Source of the DNA: Betaproteobacteria bacterium RIFCSPLOWO2_02_FULL_67_26
GTDB lineage: Bacteria; Pseudomonadota; Gammaproteobacteria; Burkholderiales; SG8-41
Assembly (NCBI GenBank): GCA_001771935.1
Contig: MERD01000123.1
Coordinates: 8,835 to 44,831 of the forward strand
Direction: 5' to 3'
Length of the DNA stretch: 35,997 nt
This document shows, piece by piece, positions 20,220 to 28,048 of the stretch (positions are counted from its first letter, which is position 1; every line of letters begins with the position of its first letter). The notes beneath the pieces were generated by a model, which worked only from the letters and a program-made list of their open reading frames with translations, was not told the origin of the DNA and did not search any database. A program made the position numbers and the translations under genes.

Positions 20220-21515
20220 CTACACGCCCGCCGGCGGGACCACGCGCACCGCTTTCACCACGCGGTCGTGCGTCTGCACGATTTCCAGCGGGTAGCCCGC
20301 GATCTTGACGCTGGTGTTCGGCTCGGGAATGGCCTGCAGGTGCTCGAGGATGAGCCCGTTCAGCGTTTTCGGCCCGTCGAGCGGGAAATGGAAGCCCAGC
20401 TTGCGGTTCAGCTCCCGCAGCAGCGTCGCGCCCTCCACGAGGTAGCTGCCGTCGGTCTGGCGCGTGAAGCCGCCGGTCTGCAGCGGCGACTGCGTCGTGA
20501 ACTCGCCGATGATCTCCTCCAGGATGTCCTCCACCGTCACCAGCCCCATCAGCTCGCCGTATTCGTCCACCACCAGGCTCATGCGGTCCTGCTGCTCCTG
20601 GAAGCTCTGCATCTGGGAAAAGAGCGGCGTGCCGGCCGGCACGAAGTGCGCCTCGCGGGTGATCTCGCCCAGTTTTTCCAGGGTGAGTTCCTCGTTATGC
20701 ACCAGGTTCAGCACATCGCGTACCCGCAGCGTGCCCACGATGTCGTCCTGGTTGCCGCGGTAGACGAGCAGCCGCCGGTGGTGGGCGGTGGCGATCTGCT
20801 GGCGGATGTCGTCGAGCGGGGCGGAGAGGTCGATGCCCTCGATGTGATTGCGCGGGACCATCACGTCGTCCACCGTGATCGCCTCGAGGTCGAACAGGTT
20901 CAACAGGATCGAGACGTGCTTCTTCGGCAGGAAGTTCGAGGATTCGAGCACGATGGTGCGGATCTCCTCGACCGAGAGCGCCTGCGCGCCGGACTCGTGA
21001 TGCCGGATGCGCAGCAGCTTGAGCAGCGGCTTCAGGATCGCATCGGTGGACGTGGACAGCAGGTGCACGAACGGGTTGGAAATCGCCGCCAGCGTTCGCA
21101 TCGGCCAGGCGACGAGCCGGGCGATGCCCTCCGCGTTGTGCTGGCCGAGGCGCTTCGGAACGAGTTCCCCGACGACGATGGTGACATAGGTCACGGAGAT
21201 CACGATAACCGCGGTCGCCAGGGCGCCGCTCGCCTTTTCCTCCAGGCCCAGCGCATTGAACCAGGCGCCCAGCGGCTGGGCGAAAACCGCCTCGCTGAAG
21301 ATGCCGTTCAGCAGCCCGATCGAGGTGATGCCGATCTGGATCGTGGACAGGAAGCGCGTCGGGTCCTCGCCGAGCTTCACGGCTACGGCGGCCAGCGCGT
21401 CTCCGCGCTTGGCCAGCGCGGCAAGGCGCGGCTTGCGCGCGGTGAGCAGCGCGACCTCGGACATGGCGAACGCGCCGTTGAGGAGTATCAGGCTGGCCAG
21501 TATCAGCATTTCCAT
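20220..21515 (-). CDS. HlyC/CorC (CNNM-CBS) family membrane protein
   Basis: A 431-aa member of the CNNM/CorC family, linked to magnesium or other divalent-ion transport or its control. An N-terminal CNNM transmembrane domain (about 1-165; MLILASLILLNGAFAMSEVALL and a GELVPKRLGQ motif) is followed by a CBS pair (about 200-320; TVDDVMVPRNHIEGID and MGLVTVEDILEEIIGEF) that senses nucleotides, and a C-terminal CorC_HlyC domain (about 335-425). Start: ATG 21515 has the ribosome site AAAGGTGAA just before it; the TTG at 21530 is inside that site's upstream region. Its position between a CcsA-like gene and pilC is where pilB might be expected, but there is no functional link to pili. Confidence 0.9.
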   Translation of the reverse strand: MEMLILASLILLNGAFAMSEVALLTARKPRLAALAKRGDALAAVAVKLGEDPTRFLSTIQIGITSIGLLNGIFSEAVFAQPLGAWFNALGLEEKASGALATAVIVISVTYVTIVVGELVPKRLGQHNAEGIARLVAWPMRTLAAISNPFVHLLSTSTDAILKPLLKLLRIRHHESGAQALSVEEIRTIVLESSNFLPKKHVSILLNLFDLEAITVDDVMVPRNHIEGIDLSAPLDDIRQQIATAHHRRLLVYRGNQDDIVGTLRVRDVLNLVHNEELTLEKLGEITREAHFVPAGTPLFSQMQSFQEQQDRMSLVVDEYGELMGLVTVEDILEEIIGEFTTQSPLQTGGFTRQTDGSYLVEGATLLRELNRKLGFHFPLDGPKTLNGLILEHLQAIPEPNTSVKIAGYPLEIVQTHDRVVKAVRVVPPAGV

Positions 21516-21543
21516 GGTTTCACCTTTCAACCCGCGCGAGCGC

Positions 21544-21620
21544 GAGTGATGAGTGATGGGTGATGGGTGATGCGCAGTGACGACCGGGTCAAATCACGAC
21601 TCACGACTCACGAATCACGC
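21544..21620. repeat. Heptad repeat array between the CorC and CcsA-like genes (11 x 7 bp)
   Basis: Eleven 7-bp units in one register. The left units are GAGTGAT and GGGTGAT, the right units CTCACGA and ATCACGA. The halves are partly complementary (GTGAT with ATCAC), so the array can fold on itself in several registers. It supplies the stop codon of the CcsA-like gene (21615-21617, minus strand). Confidence 0.9.
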
Positions 21621-22445
21621 TCTTCCCAGAATGACCTCGAGCACGAACTTGCTGCCGACGTAGGCGAGCACCAGCATGAGAAAGCCGGTGAGCGTCCAGC
21701 GCACCGCGACGCGCCCGCGCCAGCCGTAGAGGTGGCGGCCGCCGAGGAGCAACGCGAAGATGATCCACGACAGCACGCCGAACACGGTCTTGTGATTGAG
21801 CTTCGCCGCGCGGCCCAGCAGCTCCTCCGAGAACACCACGCCGGTGGCGATCGTGAGCGTCAGCAGGATGAAGCCGGCCCAGATGATGCGGAACAGCAGC
21901 GATTCCATCGCGAGCAGCGGCGGCAGCGCGCGCAGCGCCCGCGGCAGGTTGCCGTCGTGCAGGCGCCGCTCCAGGAGCGCCATCAGCAGCACGTGCAACG
22001 AGGCGATGGTGAACAGGCTATAGGCCAGCATCGCGATCAGCAAGTGGATCTTGAACACGAGGAGATCGGTGTTGGGCAGGGGCCTCAGCGAGGGAAACAC
22101 GCCGGGCAGGAGCGCGGCTGCCGCCGCCAGCGGCAGCACCAGAGATTGCAGGCCGTCGAGGCGGTAGTGGAAATTGCCGAGCCAGTAGATCAGCACCGTG
22201 AGCCACAGAATCGCCGAGACGGCGTTGCCGACGCCGAGGTGGAGGCCATCCGGCGCGAACAGCGCGCGCGCGAGCAGCCACGTGTGCAACCCGAGCGGGG
22301 CCAGCACCGCGTAATGCTCGAAGACGTTGAACGATTCCGTCGTCTGCGGCGCGCCGGCCGCCGTGCTCCAGCGGGCGCGCCAGGAGTAGAACGCGAGTGC
22401 CGCGTAGAGCAGCGCGTTGACGAGGTAAGGTAGAATTTCCGGCAC
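21615..22445 (-). CDS. CcsA/YpjD-like cytochrome c assembly membrane protein
   Basis: A polytopic inner-membrane protein of 276 aa with about eight hydrophobic helices, of the CcsA/CcmC/HemX superfamily. Homologues of this short type are annotated YpjD and sit beside ffh in many proteobacteria. Family features in the C-terminal half are a helix opening KIHLLIAMLAYSLF, the segment RIIWAGFILLTLTIATGVVF, and KLNHKTVFGVLSWIIFALLL, whose histidines could ligand heme. The canonical WWD heme motif is not obvious, so direct heme handling is unproven. It starts with GTG at 22445, divergent from ffh across 38 bp. Its stop codon is inside a heptad array. Confidence 0.82.
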   Translation of the reverse strand: MPEILPYLVNALLYAALAFYSWRARWSTAAGAPQTTESFNVFEHYAVLAPLGLHTWLLARALFAPDGLHLGVGNAVSAILWLTVLIYWLGNFHYRLDGLQSLVLPLAAAAALLPGVFPSLRPLPNTDLLVFKIHLLIAMLAYSLFTIASLHVLLMALLERRLHDGNLPRALRALPPLLAMESLLFRIIWAGFILLTLTIATGVVFSEELLGRAAKLNHKTVFGVLSWIIFALLLGGRHLYGWRGRVAVRWTLTGFLMLVLAYVGSKFVLEVILGRA

Positions 22446-22483
22446 GCAACGAGTCTACACCAACCCCAACCGGCGGCTCCAAC

Positions 22484-23836
<1,353 letters not shown>

Positions 23837-23846
23837 CGCAAGCAGC

Positions 23847-23881
23847 GAGAACCGTGATTCGCGAGTCGTGATTCGTCACGC
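23847..23881. repeat. Short heptad array after ffh (5 x 7 bp)
   Basis: Five 7-bp units including two perfect GTGATTC copies (23854-23860 and 23868-23874) separated by GCGAGTC. It lies between the ffh stop and the nitroreductase remnant, at the left edge of the accessory patch. Confidence 0.6.
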
Positions 23882-23886
23882 GTTTC

Positions 23887-24075
23887 TTATTTCAAGCTGA
23901 ATCCCTTGCCCCGGATGAAGGCGCCGAAATCCTCCCGCTCGGGGACGGAATACTGGCGCGCCTTGTCCTCGGACCAGCCGTAGAAATCCACGTTGGCGTA
24001 ACGGTCGGCATAGCGTTGCTTGCGGTACGGCTGCAACGCGTGCCGCCGGCGGTCGTAGGCTTCGTTTTTTTCCTT
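23887..24075 (-). pseudogene. 3'-terminal remnant of a second nitroreductase gene
   Basis: On the minus strand, 62 codons and a stop match the last 62 codons and stop of the intact nitroreductase (25116-25304) without any gap. I count 26 differences in 189 bp (about 86% identity). Only six change the amino acid (such as Gly for Ser, Glu for Ala), and the others are synonymous. Shared residues include YADRYANVDFYGWSEDKARQ. Homology stops abruptly upstream of the Lys-Glu-Lys at 24075; no start codon, flavin-binding domain or further matching sequence follows. It is therefore a truncated, probably inactive remnant of a diverged homologue. Confidence 0.88.
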
Positions 24076-24216
24076 CGGCCATAACCGGGTCGGACCAGCG
24101 CGACGCCTAGATTCGGGGAAGCAAGAAGGTCAATTAAGGTCGGCGGAGGGGCTTAGACGCGCGTTATCGGTGTTCAGCGGCGGTGGAAACCTCAGGGAGA
24201 GACTTCCGCGCGCCAC

Positions 24217-24591
24217 TTAAGCAATTACCGCTTCGAGCCGGATTTCCCCGGCGACCGAGCTGACCTTTTTCATGCGCCCATGGCCGGGGAGCACTTCTTC
24301 AGCGACGAGCACAAGTCCGAAGCGCTGCAGTTGAGCGATCTCACGCGTCACCGCGCTGCGATCTCGTCCCAGGCGCGACGCAAGCGAGCCGATCGAGCCG
24401 GGGTGCGCTTTTACTGCTCGTAACAGCTTTAGTTTTGCCGGGCTCAAGACCTGCATCATGTCAGCCGGGTCCTCGAAAGTGATAAGGTGCGATTCCGGCA
24501 GGCGCCTGCCGATACGTGCGCGTTGCGCGTATTTCCGCCCGCGCTCAAAGAACTCGCGCGCTGTGCCTGCCCGTACGGTTGTCCGTTTCAT
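24217..24591 (-). CDS. Winged-helix DNA-binding protein, likely antitoxin of the TumE-type pair
   Basis: A 124-aa protein with a predicted winged helix-turn-helix at about residues 50-110 (VLSPAKLKLLRAVKAHPGS, then SLASRLGRDRSAVTREIAQL), like MarR/HVO_A0114-type regulators. The short basic N-terminus (MKRTTVRAGTAREFFERG) is followed by an HLITFEDPADMMQVLSP stretch. The start overlaps the stop of the upstream TumE-like gene as ATGA, so the two are co-translated. In such pairs the DNA-binding partner is usually the antitoxin and autorepressor. The G+C content here is visibly lower than in neighbouring genes, suggesting horizontal transfer. The role is inferred from pairing and fold. Confidence 0.72.
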   Translation of the reverse strand: MKRTTVRAGTAREFFERGRKYAQRARIGRRLPESHLITFEDPADMMQVLSPAKLKLLRAVKAHPGSIGSLASRLGRDRSAVTREIAQLQRFGLVLVAEEVLPGHGRMKKVSSVAGEIRLEAVIA

Positions 24592-24899
24592 TGCCGCCTT
24601 CCTCTGATATAAGGGCCTATTTCCGCCTCAAACCTTGCTTCTATTACCTCGAAGCTGGTCGTTTCGACAGGCGAGACTTCGCCAAGATGATGGCGATGCC
24701 AAACGCCGTGCTGGCTGTCGTAACCCAGGACGCGGCCATTGTCGCCGCGATGGATCTCTCGATTTATGAACGCCAGGTTAAACCGCATAACCTTTCCATC
24801 GGCGTCCACCCAGATTTCCCGGCGCAGCTTCCCGTTTCCCCGGCGTCTCGATATCTCGTGGGTTTCATCCACGATCTTAACAAGCCGCGGCACAGGCAT
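24588..24899 (-). CDS. TumE-family (DUF6516-like) toxin candidate
   Basis: A 103-aa protein resembling the TumE family of toxin-antitoxin toxins. The recognisable pattern is VDADGKVMRFNLAFINRE, then RVLGYDSQHGVWHRHHLGE, and a C-terminal F-x-E-I helix region (IEARFEAEIGPYI). The histidine cluster YDxxHGxxHRHH is the most conserved part of the family and probably catalytic, though I know of no firm mechanism. It is the first gene of a two-gene unit with the winged-helix protein, ATGA-overlapped, a typical toxin-antitoxin layout. A TATAGT sequence lies about 9 nt before the ATG. It stands between the two nitroreductase 3' ends. Confidence 0.7.
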   Translation of the reverse strand: MPVPRLVKIVDETHEISRRRGNGKLRREIWVDADGKVMRFNLAFINREIHRGDNGRVLGYDSQHGVWHRHHLGEVSPVETTSFEVIEARFEAEIGPYIRGRRQ

Positions 24900-25089
24900 G
24901 ACGAACTATATCATGTCTGCGGCCTAACGAGTCCCCGATTCACGATTGGTGAGTTCGCGCGCGTGTGCAAGGGGATCAGGGACCCCATTTAAAGTGGAGC
25001 TGTTCAGTAAGTTAATGCTCTTTTCCTGCGGAGGACAGACTACGGTTTTGTTTGGAGCCCCTGTTCGCCGCTGAGCAGTTGCGGCTAAG

Positions 25090-25116
25090 AAGAAATCGAC
25101 CGAGGGTCGATTTCTT
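25090..25116 (-). terminator. Hairpin directly after the nitroreductase stop
   Basis: A perfect 12-bp stem (25090-25101 with 25105-25116) around a 3-nt GAG loop; its right arm touches the TAA of the nitroreductase. The tail is only moderately T-rich on either strand, so it may be bidirectional. The truncated copy at 23887 has no such hairpin. The 216-bp stretch 24900-25115 has no gene; this hairpin is its only clear element. Confidence 0.6.
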
Positions 25117-25964
25117 TATTTGAGGCTGAAGCCCTTGCTGCGGATGAAGGCGCCGAAGTCGGCGCGCTCGGGGACGGAGTACTGGCGCGCCTTGTCTTCC
25201 GACCAGCCGTAGAAGTCCACGTTCGCGTAGCGGTCCGCGTAGCGCTGCCTGCGGTACGGCGCGAGCGCGTGCCGGCGGCGGTCGTAGGCGTCGATTTTTT
25301 CCTTCACCCCGGATTCGTCGTAGCGGTCCACGTGCACCGTGACCTCCAGCGGCAGCCGCGCCGAAATGCGGCCAGGTTCCGCCGGATAGCCCACGCACAA
25401 TCCCGCCACCGGGAACACCGCGTCGGGCAGTTCCAGCAGCCGGCTCAACTCGCGCGGGTGGTTGCGCACGTGGCTGATCGGGCAGGCGCCGAGGCCGACG
25501 GCTTCGGCCGCGCGGATGAAGCTCATCATCACCAGCGCGGCGTCCACCGCGGCGTTCAGGAAGTGGTCGAGGTGCTCGTTGGCGAACGGCTTGCCGCGCC
25601 AATCGCCGATTTGCCGTATCCGGCGGTTGTTGCCGCAGAAGACGAGAAACACCGGCGCATTCGCGATCCACGGCATGTCGGGGATCGAGTCCGCGATCGC
25701 CTTCACCTTCGCCCGGTCGGCGACGTGGATGATGTCGGCCTGCTGCAGGTCGGATTTCGAGGGGGCCGACAGGGCGCACTCGAAGAGCAGGCGCAGCAGG
25801 CCGGGCGCGACGCGCTGGTCGCTGAATTTGCGGTGCGATCGATGCTCCGCCATGCGCGCGAGTTCGTCGAGGCCCGGCAGGTCGGCGGCGGCGGACAGCG
25901 CGGCGCCAAAGCGCTCGGCAAGCGCGGCTTCGACGCGTTGGGCGGGATTTCGAGGTGCATTCAT
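25116..25964 (-). CDS. NfsA-like NAD(P)H nitroreductase
   Basis: FMN-dependent oxidoreductase of the nitroreductase superfamily, nearest in pattern to NfsA/FRP enzymes. The 282-aa product has HRSHRKFSDQRV (FMN-binding arginine/serine region) near 45-57, ALSAPSKSDLQQADIIHV near 71-88, ANAPVFLVFCGN, a GLGACPISHVRNHP stretch and VAGLCVGYPAEPG. The C-terminal 65 residues (KEKIDAYDRRRHAL to SKGFSLK) form the NfsA-type extension and are the part repeated in the remnant at 23887. Start: ATG 25964 has AGGAG seven bases before it; upstream in-frame codons lack this. Physiological substrate unknown; quinones and nitro compounds are typical in vitro. Confidence 0.88.
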   Translation of the reverse strand: MNAPRNPAQRVEAALAERFGAALSAAADLPGLDELARMAEHRSHRKFSDQRVAPGLLRLLFECALSAPSKSDLQQADIIHVADRAKVKAIADSIPDMPWIANAPVFLVFCGNNRRIRQIGDWRGKPFANEHLDHFLNAAVDAALVMMSFIRAAEAVGLGACPISHVRNHPRELSRLLELPDAVFPVAGLCVGYPAEPGRISARLPLEVTVHVDRYDESGVKEKIDAYDRRRHALAPYRRQRYADRYANVDFYGWSEDKARQYSVPERADFGAFIRSKGFSLK

Positions 25965-26003
25965 GGGGCGCTCCTGCATGAGTAGCCCGCATGTTACTGC
26001 GCC

Positions 26004-26033
26004 TTGCGAAAATGGCAAAAACTAGCGTAGAAT
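26004..26033 (+). promoter_or_regulatory. Candidate promoter of the rpsP operon
   Basis: TTGCGA (26004-26009) and TAGAAT (26028-26033) with an 18-bp spacer; the -10 matches 5 of 6 consensus bases. It lies 36 nt before rpsP in an AT-richer stretch. The divergent nitroreductase starts 40 bp to the left. Confidence 0.6.
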
Positions 26034-26069
26034 CACGCCCTTTCCGCATTTCCGGGCAGGCAGGAACAC

Positions 26070-26324
26070 ATGGTCGTCATTCGTTTGGCACGCGGCGGCG
26101 CCAAGAAGCGCCCGTTCTTCAATCTGGTGGTGGCCGACTCGCGCCGCGCGCGCGACGGCCGCTTCATCGAGCGCATCGGATTCTACGATCCCAAGGCGCC
26201 CGCAGGGCGCGAGCGGCTGCGCATCGACGGCGCGCGACTGGCGCACTGGAAGGGCAAGGGCGCGCAGCTCTCCGACACCGTGGCGCGCCTCGTCAAGCAG
26301 CTCGGTGAAAAGAAAGCCGCCTGA
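26070..26324 (+). CDS. rpsP: 30S ribosomal protein S16
   Basis: Small-subunit ribosomal protein that helps 16S rRNA fold during assembly. The 84-aa product opens [23 protein letters not shown] and contains [19 protein letters not shown], both diagnostic of S16. First gene of rpsP-rimM-trmD-rplS, an order conserved across proteobacteria, behind a candidate promoter; the last codons overlap rimM by 20 nt if rimM starts at its GTG. Confidence 0.98.
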   Translation: MVVIRLARGGAKKRPFFNLVVADSRRARDGRFIERIGFYDPKAPAGRERLRIDGARLAHWKGKGAQLSDTVARLVKQLGEKKAA

Positions 26325-26817
26325 GCGGCTGCTGACGATGGGGCGGATCGCCGCCCCGTTTGGCGTCAAGGGCTGGATCAGGATCCAGCCGAACACCGCG
26401 GCCCCCGGGAATCTGCTGGCCTACCCATCCTGGTGGGTGGGCCGCGAAGGCGACTGGCGGGAAACCGCGGTTGCGGAAGCGAAAGTGCAGGGCCGCGCGG
26501 TGATCGCGAGGCTTGAAGGTTGCGACGACCGCGATGCTGCTGCGGCGTTGCGGGGAAAATCGGTTGCAGTGCCGCGGGCGGCGCTGCCCCGCCCGCAGAG
26601 CGGCGAGTACTACTGGGCCGACTTGATCGGCCTGAAGGTGACGAACACGGCGGGGCAGGAGCTGGGCCAGGTGACCGGGGTTCTGCAGACCGGCGCGAAT
26701 GACGTGCTGGTGGTGCAGGGCGAGCGCGAGCGGCTGATCCCGTTCATCGCGACGGTGATGCGGGAAGTGGATCCCGAGGCCGGCGTCGTGCGGGTGGATT
26801 GGAGCGCAGAGTACTGA
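26305..26817 (+). CDS. rimM: Ribosome maturation factor RimM
   Basis: Binds S19 and assists maturation of the 30S head. The 170-aa product has the N-terminal barrel opening [18 protein letters not shown] and the C-terminal PRC-barrel domain ([13 protein letters not shown], then ANDVLVVQ, and [23 protein letters not shown]). Start is uncertain: GTG 26305 gives an 11-residue lead before MGRIAAP and overlaps rpsP; ATG 26338 begins directly at MGRIAAP. Homologues usually have a few residues before this strand, so the GTG is preferred. The stop shares a base with the trmD ATG. Confidence 0.95.
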   Translation: MKRKPPERLLTMGRIAAPFGVKGWIRIQPNTAAPGNLLAYPSWWVGREGDWRETAVAEAKVQGRAVIARLEGCDDRDAAAALRGKSVAVPRAALPRPQSGEYYWADLIGLKVTNTAGQELGQVTGVLQTGANDVLVVQGERERLIPFIATVMREVDPEAGVVRVDWSAEY

Positions 26818-27575
26818 TGTTCCAGTTCGACGTCATCACGCTGTTCCCGGAGATGTTCGGGGCCGTCACGGAGAGCGGGGTGACCGGCCGGGCGCGGGAG
26901 CGGAAGCTGTTCGAGCTGGTGCTGTGGAATCCGCGCGACTTCGCGGCCAACAGCTACCGCACTGTGGACGATCGGCCGTACGGCGGCGGACCCGGGATGG
27001 TGATGATGGCGGAGCCGCTGGAGAAGGCGCTCGACGCGGCGCGCCGGCGGCAGAAGAGCGCGGGCGCGCGGCGGAGCTGGACCGTCCACCTGTCGCCGCA
27101 GGGACGCCCGCTGAATCATCAACGGGTGATGGCGCTCGCGGCGTTGCAGGGATTGGTGCTCCTCGCCGGGCGCTACGAGGGCGTGGACGAGCGGCTGATC
27201 GCCCGCGCGGTCGACGAGGAAATCTCGATCGGCGATTACGTGCTGTCGGGGGGCGAGCTCGCGGCGATGGTGGTGATGGATGCCGTCGTGCGGCAGCTGC
27301 CCGGGGTGCTGGGTGACGCGGATTCGGCGAGCCAGGATTCGTTCGCGAACGGGCTGCTCGACTGCCCGCACTACACCCGCCCCGAGGTGTACGGCGGCGA
27401 GGCGGTGCCGCAGGTGCTGATGTCCGGCAACCATGCCGGGATCGCGCGCTGGCGCCTGAAGCAGGCGCTGGGGCGGACCTGGCAACGGCGGCCGGAGTTG
27501 CTCGAGGGCCGCGCGCTCTCGGACGATGAGCGCGCACTGCTGGACGAATACAAGAAGGAAGCACAAGGAGCCTGA
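26817..27575 (+). CDS. trmD: TrmD, tRNA (guanine-37-N1)-methyltransferase
   Basis: SPOUT-class enzyme that methylates G37 next to the anticodon using S-adenosylmethionine, preventing frameshifts. The 252-aa product starts [14 protein letters not shown]. The trefoil-knot SAM site is made of [25 protein letters not shown] and [20 protein letters not shown], followed by the catalytic-aspartate region [14 protein letters not shown] and the DNA-like linker [11 protein letters not shown]. The ATG overlaps the rimM stop by one base (TGATG), which fixes the start. Confidence 0.98.
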   Translation: MFQFDVITLFPEMFGAVTESGVTGRARERKLFELVLWNPRDFAANSYRTVDDRPYGGGPGMVMMAEPLEKALDAARRRQKSAGARRSWTVHLSPQGRPLNHQRVMALAALQGLVLLAGRYEGVDERLIARAVDEEISIGDYVLSGGELAAMVVMDAVVRQLPGVLGDADSASQDSFANGLLDCPHYTRPEVYGGEAVPQVLMSGNHAGIARWRLKQALGRTWQRRPELLEGRALSDDERALLDEYKKEAQGA

Positions 27576-27576
27576 T

Positions 27577-27966
27577 ATGGACATCATCAAGCAGCTCGAG
27601 ACCGACGAGATCAAGCGGCTCGGCAAAGAGATACCGGACTTCTCGGCCGGCGACACCGTGGTGGTGAACGTCAACGTGGTGGAGGGCGACCGCAAGCGCC
27701 TCCAGGCCTACGAGGGCGTGGTGATCGCCAAGCGCAACCGGGGATTGAACTCGTCCTTCATCGTGCGCAAGATTTCCTCCGGCGAAGGCGTGGAGCGCAC
27801 GTTCCAGACCTATTCGCCGCTCATCGCCAGCATCGAGGTCAAGCGCCGCGGCGACGTACGGCGCGCGAAGCTCTACCATTTGCGGCAGCGCACCGGCAAG
27901 GCGGCCCGCATCCGCGAGAAGCTGGCGGGCGCGGAAGAAGGCGCGCCGGGCGAATCCACCGAGTGA
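27577..27966 (+). CDS. rplS: 50S ribosomal protein L19
   Basis: Large-subunit protein at the 30S-50S interface. The 129-aa product has the L19 core [45 protein letters not shown], and [34 protein letters not shown]. The C-terminal 13 residues are acidic and extend slightly past the usual end. Ribosome site AAGGAG lies at 27565-27570. It closes the operon and is followed by a strong terminator. Confidence 0.98.
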   Translation: MDIIKQLETDEIKRLGKEIPDFSAGDTVVVNVNVVEGDRKRLQAYEGVVIAKRNRGLNSSFIVRKISSGEGVERTFQTYSPLIASIEVKRRGDVRRAKLYHLRQRTGKAARIREKLAGAEEGAPGESTE

Positions 27967-27987
27967 CGGACGTCCGGTCCCGGACCC

Positions 27988-28011
27988 AGGCGGCGCGAGC
28001 CGCCTTTTTTT
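27988..28011 (+). terminator. Intrinsic terminator of the rpsP operon
   Basis: A 7-bp perfect stem (AGGCGGC at 27988-27994 with its complement at 27999-28005), a GCGA tetraloop, and a run of seven T at 28005-28011. It starts 21 nt after the rplS stop. Confidence 0.93.
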
Positions 28012-28036
28012 CGTCCTGATGCCGGCGCGCCGGCGA

Positions 28037-28042
28037 TAGAAT
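28037..28042 (+). promoter_or_regulatory. Possible leaderless-type -10 element before the helical-repeat gene
   Basis: TAGAAT ends 6 nt before the ATG at 28049, the same spacing as before the DUF815 gene at 13978. It would place transcription start at the initiation codon. No convincing -35 is visible and there is no ribosome site. Confidence 0.3.
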
Positions 28043-28048
28043 AGTTCG

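Noticed and set aside
23876-24082. Minus-strand frame of 68 codons with its own ATG in the nitroreductase remnant
   Set aside because: It is shifted relative to the frame that matches the intact nitroreductase; its arginine-rich product is an out-of-frame reading.
24076-24216. Search for an integrase, transposase or inverted repeats that would explain the toxin-antitoxin patch
   Set aside because: None seen here or in 24900-25115; the nitroreductase direct repeats are diverged and too long to be a target-site duplication, so I do not call a mobile element.
24516-24992. Plus-strand open frame of 158 codons over the toxin-antitoxin pair
   Set aside because: It is antisense to both the TumE-like and winged-helix genes, which have family patterns and an ATGA overlap; this frame has neither.
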